A stretch of 24,570 bases of DNA, taken from IMG/VR virus record IMGVR_UViG_3300032093_000799, positions 1 to 24,570 of that record; one strand, 5' to 3'. The position numbers and the translations under genes were made by a program. The notes under the pieces were generated by a model. It was not told where the DNA came from. It saw only the letters and a list, made by a program, of their open reading frames with translations, and did no database searches. This DNA is from a virus. How positions within the stretch are numbered: position 1 is the first letter of the stretch; each line of letters opens with the position of its first letter. Shown in pieces: positions 7,849 to 16,241 of this stretch.

Positions 7849-9681
7849 TTAGAATTGGATAATTACTCTAATATCTTCGATTTGTTCAGTATATCTTGAA
7901 AGTGGTGTTCTATTTTCCATATAGATTACAGAACCTGTATTTTTTGCAATTAATGGGCCAGTAGCTCCTGTTGGAGTAAAAGATGGACCACCTGTTACTT
8001 GTACTCCAGTAGATCCTGTAAAATATGGGAATGTTGCTGCCCCTGTAGTCTTACCTAAATTAGTCACATAAACTTTCTTATTAACAGTATCGTGTTGCAC
8101 AACATTACCAATGGCAGTTTCGGCCGAAACTGATCCTTCATATATAACAGAGTCTGGAGTAATAGTTGAACCAATAGTATTGTAACTAATAACTAGACAT
8201 TGATTTATGACGCTGTCAGTAGCCAAAAAACCATAATAAGAAGTAGCATCTGGTAGAATATCAAATGCTTCAGTAACAGTTGCTATTTTAGTTGAATTAT
8301 CAAAAGTGCTTATTGTTCTTAATTGACCTTTACCATTACCAGAATAAATGATTATCTTTTTTCCTGCAGTTACATTTGATGATGTATCTGCAGTATTCAA
8401 TTTAATCTGAGATGTTGACATTCCTGATCTTGCTTGCGCTTGTTTAATTGATCCTTGAACTAGAGGATTAACAATAATCCCTATCTTTCTGTATTCATTC
8501 GATGAAACTATTGCACCACCTTCGTCTCCTTCAAACTTAACTTTAGAAAGAAGATTGAACCCACCCAATTCAACAACTGGATCTGATCCATGTCCACCAT
8601 TAGGAGAAATAATTACTCTAGCAGTCGCACCGGAACCAGCTGGTGCTGAAATAGTTGCAGTACATTCAGTATATCCGCTTCCTGGATTTACAATTTGAAT
8701 TTTATTAATTGCATTAGATACAACTCTACAAACTGCAGATAATCCTGTTCCGTCTCCAGAAAAAGTTATTTTTGGTGAAATATATCCTTCATATCCTGCG
8801 GCAGCATTTGTTATACCAGGAGAAGCAAGTGTTACACCACCAGCACCATCGTAAGCTGTAATTTCTGCTACTTCAGTTATAACACCTGAAATATTTTTGG
8901 TATAAAAGAAAGAACCATTATAGAAACTTGACGTTGCGCTTGGCGAACCACTTGTTATTGTAATTTGAGTATTCGATGTTTTTGTAAATGTCACACCATC
9001 TTGTGCATCGGTAGTATCGCCTGTCGATGGCAATAACCTATTATAGCCAGATCCTGAGGATGTTACTTTTACATTATAAACTCCACCAGAAACGGAATTA
9101 GTAATAATATCCCAGTTATCTGTGGAATCATCTTCTGCTATTGTTCTAATTGGAAACCAATCAGTTGTTAAGAATTCTGAAGCATCTAGTGGCTTCAAGG
9201 TGTACATATATTTCCAAATATATCCATCAGATAAAGGTTGATATAAATCTCCACCTGTAAATGCCGTTGTTGTTGGTTCTACTGTGCTTAGAGCATTTCC
9301 GCCATTAGAAATACACTTATACACTTTATAAGTGTCAGTTATAACGTAAAAAGGATAATATTCATTCGTTGAGATTGTTCTCTTAGTCAACAAATCAGAT
9401 AAGTCTGATTGATTGTCGTACTCTTGATATCTTCTATTTTCTTGCCAACGATGCAAACGAATTACATTTACACAATTTGAAATCGATAATTTCTTAAGAT
9501 ATATCATTTCGTCGAATGCATCAGATTCTAATGTGAACGTGTCGAACACAGAATCTGGAATCAAATCGTTTGTCCAACCACTAGGTTTAGACACAAAGAA
9601 ATAGACTGATTCGTCTTCGACTGTGTTTTTGAAATTATTTAGATTTTTGTGTCTTAGAGAAGAACTTAAAACTGTTGGCAT
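7849..9681 (-). CDS. 8: Baseplate wedge protein gp8-like, enlarged (610 aa)
   Basis: This is the homologue of T4 gp8, a wedge subunit that dimerises on the outer baseplate. Two ends of the T4 protein are recognisable: an N-terminal core with YKVYKCISNGGNAL and DGYIWKYMYTLKP (residues about 118-175; T4 has VYRCLD... and DGYVWEYLFEIPP), and the C-terminus SVIYMENRTPLSRYTEQIED followed by IRVIIQF (T4 ends IYMENRPPIIMAMDQTEEIN then ILFTF). T4 gp8 is 334 aa, so about 275 residues are extra. They lie mainly between residues 200 and 580 and include two GSGY-type repeats (about 202-222 and 330-363) and module A (about 420-486). A GSTG and a GATG tetrapeptide also occur near the C-terminus. The start has AAGGAT about 11 nt upstream and a perfect TATAAATA further up. 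It sits after the gp7-position gene, as in T4. Confidence 0.88.
   Translation of the reverse strand: MPTVLSSSLRHKNLNNFKNTVEDESVYFFVSKPSGWTNDLIPDSVFDTFTLESDAFDEMIYLKKLSISNCVNVIRLHRWQENRRYQEYDNQSDLSDLLTKRTISTNEYYPFYVITDTYKVYKCISNGGNALSTVEPTTTAFTGGDLYQPLSDGYIWKYMYTLKPLDASEFLTTDWFPIRTIAEDDSTDNWDIITNSVSGGVYNVKVTSSGSGYNRLLPSTGDTTDAQDGVTFTKTSNTQITITSGSPSATSSFYNGSFFYTKNISGVITEVAEITAYDGAGGVTLASPGITNAAAGYEGYISPKITFSGDGTGLSAVCRVVSNAINKIQIVNPGSGYTECTATISAPAGSGATARVIISPNGGHGSDPVVELGGFNLLSKVKFEGDEGGAIVSSNEYRKIGIIVNPLVQGSIKQAQARSGMSTSQIKLNTADTSSNVTAGKKIIIYSGNGKGQLRTISTFDNSTKIATVTEAFDILPDATSYYGFLATDSVINQCLVISYNTIGSTITPDSVIYEGSVSAETAIGNVVQHDTVNKKVYVTNLGKTTGAATFPYFTGSTGVQVTGGPSFTPTGATGPLIAKNTGSVIYMENRTPLSRYTEQIEDIRVIIQF
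8222..8420 (-). repeat. Module A copy in gp8
   Basis: Residues about 420-486 read STSQIKLNTADTSSNVTAGK, then IIIYSGNGKGQLRTISTFDN, then KIATV and ILPDATSYYGF. It matches the copy in the 1949-aa gene (about 5830-6045) in order and spacing, and a weaker relative at about 11225-11462. T4 gp8 has no room for it, so it is an insertion into the wedge protein. Confidence 0.8.
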
Positions 9682-9699
9682 TTATCTTATCCTTAATTC

Positions 9700-9707
9700 T
9701 ATTTATA
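9700..9707 (-). promoter_or_regulatory. Probable late promoter for gp8
   Basis: The minus strand carries a perfect TATAAATA box, the T4-type late -10 element. It overlaps the stop codon of the upstream 2178-aa gene and lies 18 nt before the gp8 ATG. Expected transcription start is 6 to 7 nt further on, leaving a short leader that still contains the AAGGAT ribosome site. This is the best-placed box in the window. Recognition by phage sigma-gp55/gp33-type factors is inferred from T4. Confidence 0.6.
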
Positions 9708-12700
9708 TTGGATATACTTTAATTATTGATTCAACAGGAACATTCGTCGATTTCCAACCAGAATACATTTCTCCTGTAACATATATTCCAGTTGCACCTG
9801 TAATCTGTAAAGTAGAAGAATCTCTTACTCTTGTTAAATTATTTGTTGAATTTAATTCATCAGATTCTTCATCTTTTTCCACATATAATACATTATTTAT
9901 ATAATCACATTTAATTACTCTTAATTTATTAGTAATTGATGGATTTATAATTGAAACTTGATTAATTGTTTCGCCATATTCAAAATCTGGATAAGGTCTT
10001 TTACTGGTGAAAGTTATAGTACCAGAGACACTACCAGTCGTATATTGACTTAATTTAATTTTCTTTGTAATACTTAAACCTGTATCCACAACTGCTATAT
10101 CTGTTACAATAGTTCCAGTTGCGATTCCAGTTCCAGAAACAATCGTACCAGTTCTAATATTTGAAGTATCGAAACCAGAATCTATTGTTATAAATTCAGA
10201 TCCAGCTACAGCACTACCAGTTGTTGTTTTTGTTGTTCCAGATAACACAAACACATAATGACCGTAAGTAGAATAATTGTAATTTAATCCAACCCCAACT
10301 CCATTAATAGTTTTCATAATTGGATATAGAGATACACCAGTTCCAGTTGCAGAATTTACAGTAACTCTTGGTTCATAGATATATCCTGAACCTGAAGATG
10401 TTACATTTATTGATGTAATTTTTCCATTTCCATCAACCGATCCAATACTTGCGACTGCTCCTGAACCATAACCACCTACGATTGAAATTGTGTCTGAGAT
10501 TTGATATCCTTGACCGCCTGAAGAGATAACGATACTAACCACAGAACCAGAAAAATGATCATCGTTATAGATTGTACCATTAGGTCCAGTTGCTCCAGTT
10601 GGGATACGATATAAATCAGGATATATGTAATATGTAGATTCATTAGCAACTCCAGTTGCTCCGTCTGCAATTATGGTTCCTGGGTTTCCCTCGCAACTTA
10701 TTGTATTATCTATCTCATTATATTCAAGAATATTAAGAACTGAGTTTACACCACCACCACTTGTAATGATAATATTGTAATAAGGATAAGAATTATTCTC
10801 AAGATATAATTTATGAATACCTGTGCTACCAGCAGTAATTGATATATTGCTTGGTGTTAATGCACCAGTTGCACCAGCTCCAGAATTATCGTAATTTGTT
10901 GCTAATTTAACTGAAGTCGGACTTGTAACAGTTACCCAATATTTTGTTCCAGAAGTCAATCCACTAACATCTGCATTCCCATTATTATAATAAACAACTT
11001 TATCACCAGTAGATAATCCATGATAATATCCTGTTGCACCGGGATATCCTAAACCTGTTGCGCCAGAGAAAAGACTAATCGTGTTACTTGAGATCTGATT
11101 TGTTGGATCGAATGAGAATTCTTTCTTGACGATTGCATTAAGTTCATAAGCTGGATCGTAAGGAGATAAACCAAATATTCCAGTTCCACCTGTTGCGCCG
11201 GAGACAGAAGAAAGAATATAATTTTGTATTAATCTATAAGAAAGCGATGTTGGACTTGTTCCCTTATCAATATTATGAGATAATGTGAATACTTTTGTAG
11301 TACCGTTATAATTTGTAATTCTTCTTACATATTTCGTATTATCTAATGTACCACCATTTACTGTGATAATCATTGAATAATTAGTGTATTCATCATCTTC
11401 AGAAGATAGTCCTACGTTAGCTGCACCACCACTAGCATCTATTGTGCTTGTAACACCATTTCCAGGAGAAGTTATAGTTCCAATAAAATCTTGGAAATAA
11501 TCAGGAATTCCGGAATTTACATTTCTTACAATATCATTTACTGTCGGGCCAAGCATTGCTTTGCCAGGATCTAGTTGCGATACAACAGGAATTGTAGTTA
11601 CAAAATCGTGATCTATTGTGTGATGTTGTAGATTTAAAGTTCCATTAGTCTGTGTTCCAAAATTATGAACTGGCCCTGATACACCACTTGTTGCAGTGCT
11701 TGAATTGATAACTTTATACCAATTGCTATTGTGATAAATTATTTCGTTTGGTTCATAACCTGTAGAACCAACCCAGAATCTAAAACCTGGTTCATAATAT
11801 TCTAAAATAACCTTACCATTAGTTGCTGTTCCAGAAGTGTGTGTTGGAGCAGTTTGACCAAAGATTCCAGAAATATTTGCATTAGTTGTTCCGGTGATCT
11901 TATAGAAGTTTGTATTATGATATAATATATCACCAACATAACCTTTGAATGGATTAAAATATTTTAGAATACAAGTTCCATTTGTTGCTGAACCGATTTC
12001 GTGAACTGGTGGATTTTTTCCTGTGGTTCCTGCAGTTGTTACGATATAATAATTATCCAACCATTGTATTAAATCATTAACAGCAGATGGTCCACCAGTG
12101 GCACCACTCCAAGTTGTTGGAGTAGAAGGAAGACCTGCGAACCACTTATAAGCTCTTATAGAATCTTTCACATAATTATTTCTTCTGATCGTTATTGTTG
12201 TGTAAGTCTTGGCATATTCATTGTAGTCTGTATCGAATGGAGTTTCTTCTCTCTTATAGATTCTTACAATAGATCCTACAGGTAGAGGAGAATAAAACTC
12301 AACAGTGTTCGCATCGGCCATGAAGTAGTCAACATTAAACTCTTTCAGTTCACCATTAACATATACAGATAATAATTTTTCAGCGACACCAGAGAATATA
12401 AGTTTCGCAGTTCCATTTGTTTGTTCGCCAGAAATAGCAGCTGGCGGTGTTGCGCCAAACGTGCCCGATTCTGATACAATATAAACATAATCGTTACCTG
12501 AAATTCTTACGAAAATCTTAGTTGGATTTTCTGTAGTTCCAACGCTTACACTATCTCCAGCTTGCCATTCAGTTCCATTATCTAATAAATCTGTAATATC
12601 AAAAGAATTATCTGGCGATCCTTCAACAAAATAAGTGTATTGATAATAGAAAGGATTATAATTATATCTTCCTTCGTATAGAGATTCATCTTTAACAGAA

Positions 12701-15700
12701 AGAATCTTAGAGAAATATCTTAACCCAGCTGGGTGAATTGTTTGTTCTATCAACTTACCAAAAATATTCGCAGATTGATCTGAGATAATTTCGTAAGAGA
12801 AATCTTGGTAATATTCAGAATCTTGAATTTTCTTTTGTGAAGATGGTTGAGAATCTGTTCCAATATAAGAACCATCATAAGTTAATAGAGAAGAAACATT
12901 TCCAATAAAAGAAGCATCAGTTCCACCATTTGTAGTAAAAGATGTGAAGCCTTGAGGGAAATTAAAACCGAAATTTTCAATCTTATAATCAGTTATAGAA
13001 TTATCAGAAACTTGTGTAAATTTATGGATCTGATATAAGCCAGTTGACCCAAGAGATACAAGAGATCCAGTAGAACCTGCTAGTGCACCAGCATAACTTG
13101 TAAATAGTTGAAAACCTGTTGAACCAGTAATTCTTGCGTAATAAGTTTCGCCATCAGTTAAACCGATTGGTCCAGAAGATCCAACTGGCCCTGTTGCGCC
13201 ATTAAAAGAGTAAATAATTTTTCTACCAGTTTTAAAATTATGCGGACTTACGAAAGTTATTGTTTTAGAAGTTGGATTAATATTCGCAATTAATTCAGGA
13301 TCATAAAGAGAATGATATTCTGATACTCCAGTTGAACCGATCGCAACTAAAGAACCAGTAGAACCTGCTATGGCGCCAGCATAATTCTTGTATAACTGAA
13401 CTCCAGTTGCACCAGTAATTCTTGCATAGTAAGTTGTATTATCTTTTAATCCAATCGGTGCAAGATATAATGTATGATTTTGATTTAACCCAGTTGCACC
13501 TAGAGGAACAATTCCAGTAGATCCACCATTTATTGCCAAATCATATGAAGAATATAGATTAACATATTGATTCGGAATATCCGAATACATTAAAGCTGTT
13601 CTAGAAACTGCAGTCGTTGCTCCAACTTCGCCTGAGAAAGAAACGATTGGTGGAATACTGTATCCGAAACCACTATCAGTGACTTTAATAGTATTAACAG
13701 AACCAGAAGAAATTGTACATGTTCCTAATGCATTTCTACCAATTGCTCTCCAATTATTAGTTACACCAAAATTATGTGTAGGAACAGATGAACTATCTGC
13801 AATAAAATTAGCTGCCCTATAGAATTTAGAAGAAACACCAGTGGCACCAGGGATAGCAAAATTTACTTGAATTTGCGTCTTAGGAACAAAACCTGTAGAT
13901 CCAATATTAGCAGCACCACTATTAAATGTTGTTGCTCCGGTGTATGGGTTTGTAAATGTTAATGTTGGGGCGACAGTATAATTCGATCCGCCAGAATAAT
14001 TAGCAATTATAGAATAATTTGTCGTGAATCCTGATGCCCCAGCAATTGTAACTGTTGGAGCAGAAGTATAACCAGTTCCAGCTTGAATTAAAGAAATAGA
14101 AGAAACACTAACACCTGTTGAACCATATTGTAAAGTTGCTAATCCTGTTGCGCCTGATCCTCCACCACCAGTAAAGATAAGACCATAAAGTCCTGGTGAC
14201 ATATAATTTGATATTCCAGTAGCACCAATTGTTAAACTACCTATATTAAGCGGAATATCTACTTTAGCTACAATTCCAGAATCATCGGAGATATTTTTAC
14301 CAACATAATAAGATACATCATCTATTAAACCAATCGGTCCTGTTGCTCCTTCTGGTCCAGTTGCACCATTAAATGAATAAATGACTCTATCGCCGATATT
14401 ATAAGTATGATCTTCATTAAATATGATTCGATTATTCACATAATCGACATTATCTTTTATGTTAAAATTCGCAATCGTAGTTTTATTATCGGCACTTTGG
14501 CCAAATGTATATGTTAAGCTATCGCCAGTTGCGAAATTATGATTATTTCTAAAGGTTATCGTCTTAGATGTACCATTTACATCCGATGCGATATTAAAAG
14601 ATCTATATAATAGAGAAGCAATATCTGAGATAACAAAATATCTAGGTTCGGAAGTTATAGTATCGGTATTCGTCACCCTAGCTATAAAAGAAGGATTTGC
14701 TAAAATTTGATCGCCGAATGAATAGTTAATTCCACCATCTACAATATCTAATGAAACGATACAAGGATTAACTGCACCAATAGGATCATCAGATTTCGTC
14801 TTATCTAGATTATAGATCTTAATATCTTCACCAGAAATATCAAAAGTTCCATTAATATCTGTTAAATTCAACTCAAAAACAGTACCTGTTCCAGCAATTG
14901 CTACATCATGGATTGATTGTATTACTGCAGTTGTTCCTGATGTTACACCGATTATTTTCTCGCCCAGATAAAGATCAGTAAAATCTTCTTCAGAAATAGA
15001 AGTATCGAAAGGAGCGATTCTTATAACAGAATCTTGCGTCCATTTTCCATCAGATACTCTAAGCATATCAACTTTTGGAAAGTAAAGCTCAACATCGGAA
15101 TCGAATAGAATTCTGAATAGAAATTTAATTGATTTCTCTGCACCCTTTGAGTTATAAAATTGCTTTATAAACTTAATAAATTTTTTAGTATCTACTTCTC
15201 TTGAAGATATAGAAGAATCTACTTCAGTATATAACCTTTCAGGAATCTTAGGAGAAAATTCTTTTCTCAACGAATCAACGAATAATTCTATAGATTCATC
15301 GATATCTCTTGATGATTTGGCCGCAGCGACTCCTGCATTAATATTTCCGAATTTAAGAGTTGCAACCGCTTCTGCAACACATCCACTTCCACCACCACCA
15401 GTTACAATTGCAATAGGTGCTTCGTCTTCTGTGTAATCTGATCCTGAATTAGTTACAACAATCTTCTTTACTACACCAGATTCTATAACAGGATATCCAG
15501 AAGCAGCAGCTGCTGATCCAGTTTTCGGGTCATTAATATAAACTCCGTTCGAATCTTTCGTTTGGAAATATACTATTACAGGATTAATACCTCCAGTACT
15601 AATAAATTTAGTAGTCACACCAGCAAAAGAAGTTGGTGCGTTAGTAGTTCCGGTAGCACCATGATATGGTCCTGCAGTAAATTTGTGTGTTTGAGAAATT

Positions 15701-16239
15701 CCAGTATTAGATAGATTTACTAATGCACCTGTTGCGCCAGAAACAGCACCAGCTCTTGTATTGAATATCTGTAATGTATTTGAATTTACTGGTCGGACCC
15801 AATAAGTATTATTATCAACTAAACCTATAACACCAGTTGCACCAGCTGGTCCAGTGGCACCATTAAAAGAATAAATTACTTCATCACCTGTAGATAAACC
15901 ATGTGAAGTTACATTTAAATATTCCGAAGATGCATTAGCTGTATTAATATTAAATGTTTTTGTAATCGAAGATGATGTAGATTTACCGATTACTTGATAA
16001 ACTCTATTATTAAATGAAAATCTAGAACCACCTTCATATGTGGTATTTCCTTGCCAAGCAACTATAGGATTATAACCAGATCCACCTTCGATAACCTTTA
16101 CAGCTACAATTTTTCCTGTTTCTTCATCAAGAAAATCGTAGTATTGTTCCATTAATTCTAAGAATAATGGATATTCTTCTCTAATAAATTGTGGAATCTG
16201 AGATTTGACGAATATTTTCTTTTTATGAGGAGTGTGCAT
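9703..16239 (-). CDS. Giant baseplate wedge protein in the gp7 position, 2178 aa
   Basis: By position between gp6 and gp8 this is the counterpart of T4 gp7 (1032 aa), but I cannot align it to T4 gp7 by eye. Recognisable conserved stretches of marine T4-like structural proteins are: the N-terminus (residues 15-42, QIPQFIREEYPLFLELMEQY), a block at about 306-396 (ELFVDSLRKEFSPKIPERLY and KGAEKSIKFLFRILFD), and about 1120-1200 (SEYYQDFSYEIISDQSANIF and HPAGLRYFSKIL). Between these are repeats: five HGLxTGD...IGL...YYARITG-type domains, a block shared with the fibre gene (about 658-870), four YKxxxx...PxHxxGxxTNGxxxLxY domains (about 1224-1540), GSGY repeats (about 1893-1966) and one module B (about 1996-2081). 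About 20 GATG and 10 GSTG tetrapeptides occur. The start follows gp6 by 2 bp with GTAGAG upstream. It is probably a core wedge scaffold decorated with surface or glycan-binding domains; the decoration role is inference. Confidence 0.8.
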   Translation of the reverse strand: MHTPHKKKIFVKSQIPQFIREEYPLFLELMEQYYDFLDEETGKIVAVKVIEGGSGYNPIVAWQGNTTYEGGSRFSFNNRVYQVIGKSTSSSITKTFNINTANASSEYLNVTSHGLSTGDEVIYSFNGATGPAGATGVIGLVDNNTYWVRPVNSNTLQIFNTRAGAVSGATGALVNLSNTGISQTHKFTAGPYHGATGTTNAPTSFAGVTTKFISTGGINPVIVYFQTKDSNGVYINDPKTGSAAAASGYPVIESGVVKKIVVTNSGSDYTEDEAPIAIVTGGGGSGCVAEAVATLKFGNINAGVAAAKSSRDIDESIELFVDSLRKEFSPKIPERLYTEVDSSISSREVDTKKFIKFIKQFYNSKGAEKSIKFLFRILFDSDVELYFPKVDMLRVSDGKWTQDSVIRIAPFDTSISEEDFTDLYLGEKIIGVTSGTTAVIQSIHDVAIAGTGTVFELNLTDINGTFDISGEDIKIYNLDKTKSDDPIGAVNPCIVSLDIVDGGINYSFGDQILANPSFIARVTNTDTITSEPRYFVISDIASLLYRSFNIASDVNGTSKTITFRNNHNFATGDSLTYTFGQSADNKTTIANFNIKDNVDYVNNRIIFNEDHTYNIGDRVIYSFNGATGPEGATGPIGLIDDVSYYVGKNISDDSGIVAKVDIPLNIGSLTIGATGISNYMSPGLYGLIFTGGGGSGATGLATLQYGSTGVSVSSISLIQAGTGYTSAPTVTIAGASGFTTNYSIIANYSGGSNYTVAPTLTFTNPYTGATTFNSGAANIGSTGFVPKTQIQVNFAIPGATGVSSKFYRAANFIADSSSVPTHNFGVTNNWRAIGRNALGTCTISSGSVNTIKVTDSGFGYSIPPIVSFSGEVGATTAVSRTALMYSDIPNQYVNLYSSYDLAINGGSTGIVPLGATGLNQNHTLYLAPIGLKDNTTYYARITGATGVQLYKNYAGAIAGSTGSLVAIGSTGVSEYHSLYDPELIANINPTSKTITFVSPHNFKTGRKIIYSFNGATGPVGSSGPIGLTDGETYYARITGSTGFQLFTSYAGALAGSTGSLVSLGSTGLYQIHKFTQVSDNSITDYKIENFGFNFPQGFTSFTTNGGTDASFIGNVSSLLTYDGSYIGTDSQPSSQKKIQDSEYYQDFSYEIISDQSANIFGKLIEQTIHPAGLRYFSKILSVKDESLYEGRYNYNPFYYQYTYFVEGSPDNSFDITDLLDNGTEWQAGDSVSVGTTENPTKIFVRISGNDYVYIVSESGTFGATPPAAISGEQTNGTAKLIFSGVAEKLLSVYVNGELKEFNVDYFMADANTVEFYSPLPVGSIVRIYKREETPFDTDYNEYAKTYTTITIRRNNYVKDSIRAYKWFAGLPSTPTTWSGATGGPSAVNDLIQWLDNYYIVTTAGTTGKNPPVHEIGSATNGTCILKYFNPFKGYVGDILYHNTNFYKITGTTNANISGIFGQTAPTHTSGTATNGKVILEYYEPGFRFWVGSTGYEPNEIIYHNSNWYKVINSSTATSGVSGPVHNFGTQTNGTLNLQHHTIDHDFVTTIPVVSQLDPGKAMLGPTVNDIVRNVNSGIPDYFQDFIGTITSPGNGVTSTIDASGGAANVGLSSEDDEYTNYSMIITVNGGTLDNTKYVRRITNYNGTTKVFTLSHNIDKGTSPTSLSYRLIQNYILSSVSGATGGTGIFGLSPYDPAYELNAIVKKEFSFDPTNQISSNTISLFSGATGLGYPGATGYYHGLSTGDKVVYYNNGNADVSGLTSGTKYWVTVTSPTSVKLATNYDNSGAGATGALTPSNISITAGSTGIHKLYLENNSYPYYNIIITSGGGVNSVLNILEYNEIDNTISCEGNPGTIIADGATGVANESTYYIYPDLYRIPTGATGPNGTIYNDDHFSGSVVSIVISSGGQGYQISDTISIVGGYGSGAVASIGSVDGNGKITSINVTSSGSGYIYEPRVTVNSATGTGVSLYPIMKTINGVGVGLNYNYSTYGHYVFVLSGTTKTTTGSAVAGSEFITIDSGFDTSNIRTGTIVSGTGIATGTIVTDIAVVDTGLSITKKIKLSQYTTGSVSGTITFTSKRPYPDFEYGETINQVSIINPSITNKLRVIKCDYINNVLYVEKDEESDELNSTNNLTRVRDSSTLQITGATGIYVTGEMYSGWKSTNVPVESIIKVYPI
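9995..10250 (-). repeat. Module B copy 3, in the gp7-position gene
   Basis: Residues about 1996-2081 read EFITIDSGFDTSNIRTGTIV, then SGTGIATGTIVTDI, then KIKLSQYTTGSVSGTITFTS. It is the same domain type as the two copies in the 1949-aa gene, slightly longer, and close to the C-terminus of this protein. Confidence 0.75.
10800..11035 (-). repeat. HGLxTGD-type domain, copy e
   Basis: About 78 residues: HGLSTGDKVVYYNNGNADVS, GLTSGTKYWVTVTSPTSVKL, ending AGSTGIHKLYL. Of the copies in this gene it most resembles the general phage form of the domain because it lacks the short GATGP insert seen in the others. Confidence 0.75.
11620..12565 (-). repeat. Four tandem YKxxx...PxHxxGTxTNG domains
   Basis: Four consecutive copies of a 40-60 residue unit lie at about 12395-12565, 11957-12090, 11790-11940 and 11620-11750. 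Each has an aromatic hydrophobic start (NYYIVTTAG, NFYKITGTT, NWYKVINSS), a Pro-His step (PPVHEIG, APTHTSG, GPVHNFG), then TNG and a short final strand (CILKYF, VILEYY, LNLQHH). The first copy is divergent (ATPPAAISGEQTNGTAKL). Repeats of this look are widespread in phage tail proteins and recall small carbohydrate-binding domains; that function is inference. Confidence 0.75.
13018..13570 (-). repeat. Direct tandem repeat, period 288 bp (copies c and d of HGLxTGD-type domain)
   Basis: Two adjacent copies encode YYARITGATGVQLYKNYAGA and YYARITGSTGFQLFTSYAGA, each followed by xAGSTGSLVxxGSTG. The DNA is still similar: ccagtagaacctgcta occurs at 13067-13082 and 13355-13370, and accagtaattcttgc at 13123-13137 and 13411-13425, both offset by exactly 288 bp (96 codons). 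This indicates a fairly recent in-frame duplication. Confidence 0.85.
13630..14265 (-). repeat. Block shared with the tail-fibre-like gene (paralogue of 825-1560)
   Basis: Residues about 658-870 match the fibre in order: GSLTIGATGISNYMSPGLYG with GELTIGASGVSNNMAPGEYG; LQYGSTGVSVSS with LSYGSTGVYVSS; APTVTIAGASGFTTNYSIIA with APTVTIAGATGFTTNYSIIA; IADSSSVPTHNFG with IADSSQVPFHSSG; VTDSGFGYS with ITDKGYGYT. The DNA is also alignable in places, for example around gaataatttg at about 1299 and 14013. Confidence 0.85.
14293..14425 (-). repeat. HGLxTGD-type domain, copy b (shortened)
   Basis: This codes for HTYNIGDRVIYSFNGATGPE, then GATGPIGLIDDVSYYVGKN, which aligns with the first half of copies a and d. 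The second half is replaced by the block shared with the fibre gene, so the copy appears interrupted at that junction. Confidence 0.7.
15677..15920 (-). repeat. HGLxTGD-type domain, copy a
   Basis: Residues about 106-187: HGLSTGDEVIYSFNGATGPA, GATGVIGLVDNNTYWVRPVN, ending SNTGISQTHKF. The GATGPAGATGVIG part forms four Gly-X-Y triplets, a short collagen-like loop found at the same point in copies b and d (copy d has GATGPVGSSGPIG). Confidence 0.75.
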
Positions 16240-16241
16240 TT

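Noticed and set aside
9894-9901. TATAAATA box on the minus strand inside the gp7-position gene
   Set aside because: Far from any gene start in the right direction; a few such boxes are expected by chance in DNA this AT-rich.
10476-10670. Minus-strand 64-aa frame inside the 2178-aa gene
   Set aside because: Alternative frame of repeat-rich coding sequence; no start signal and low-complexity composition.
13018-15920. CRISPR-like or iteron-like spaced repeats
   Set aside because: The repeats are in frame, of unequal spacing, and encode protein domains; there are no identical short repeats with unique spacers.
9703-16239. True collagen-like protein
   Set aside because: Gly-X-Y runs are only about four triplets long and sit inside one loop of a beta-type domain; there is no long collagen stretch.
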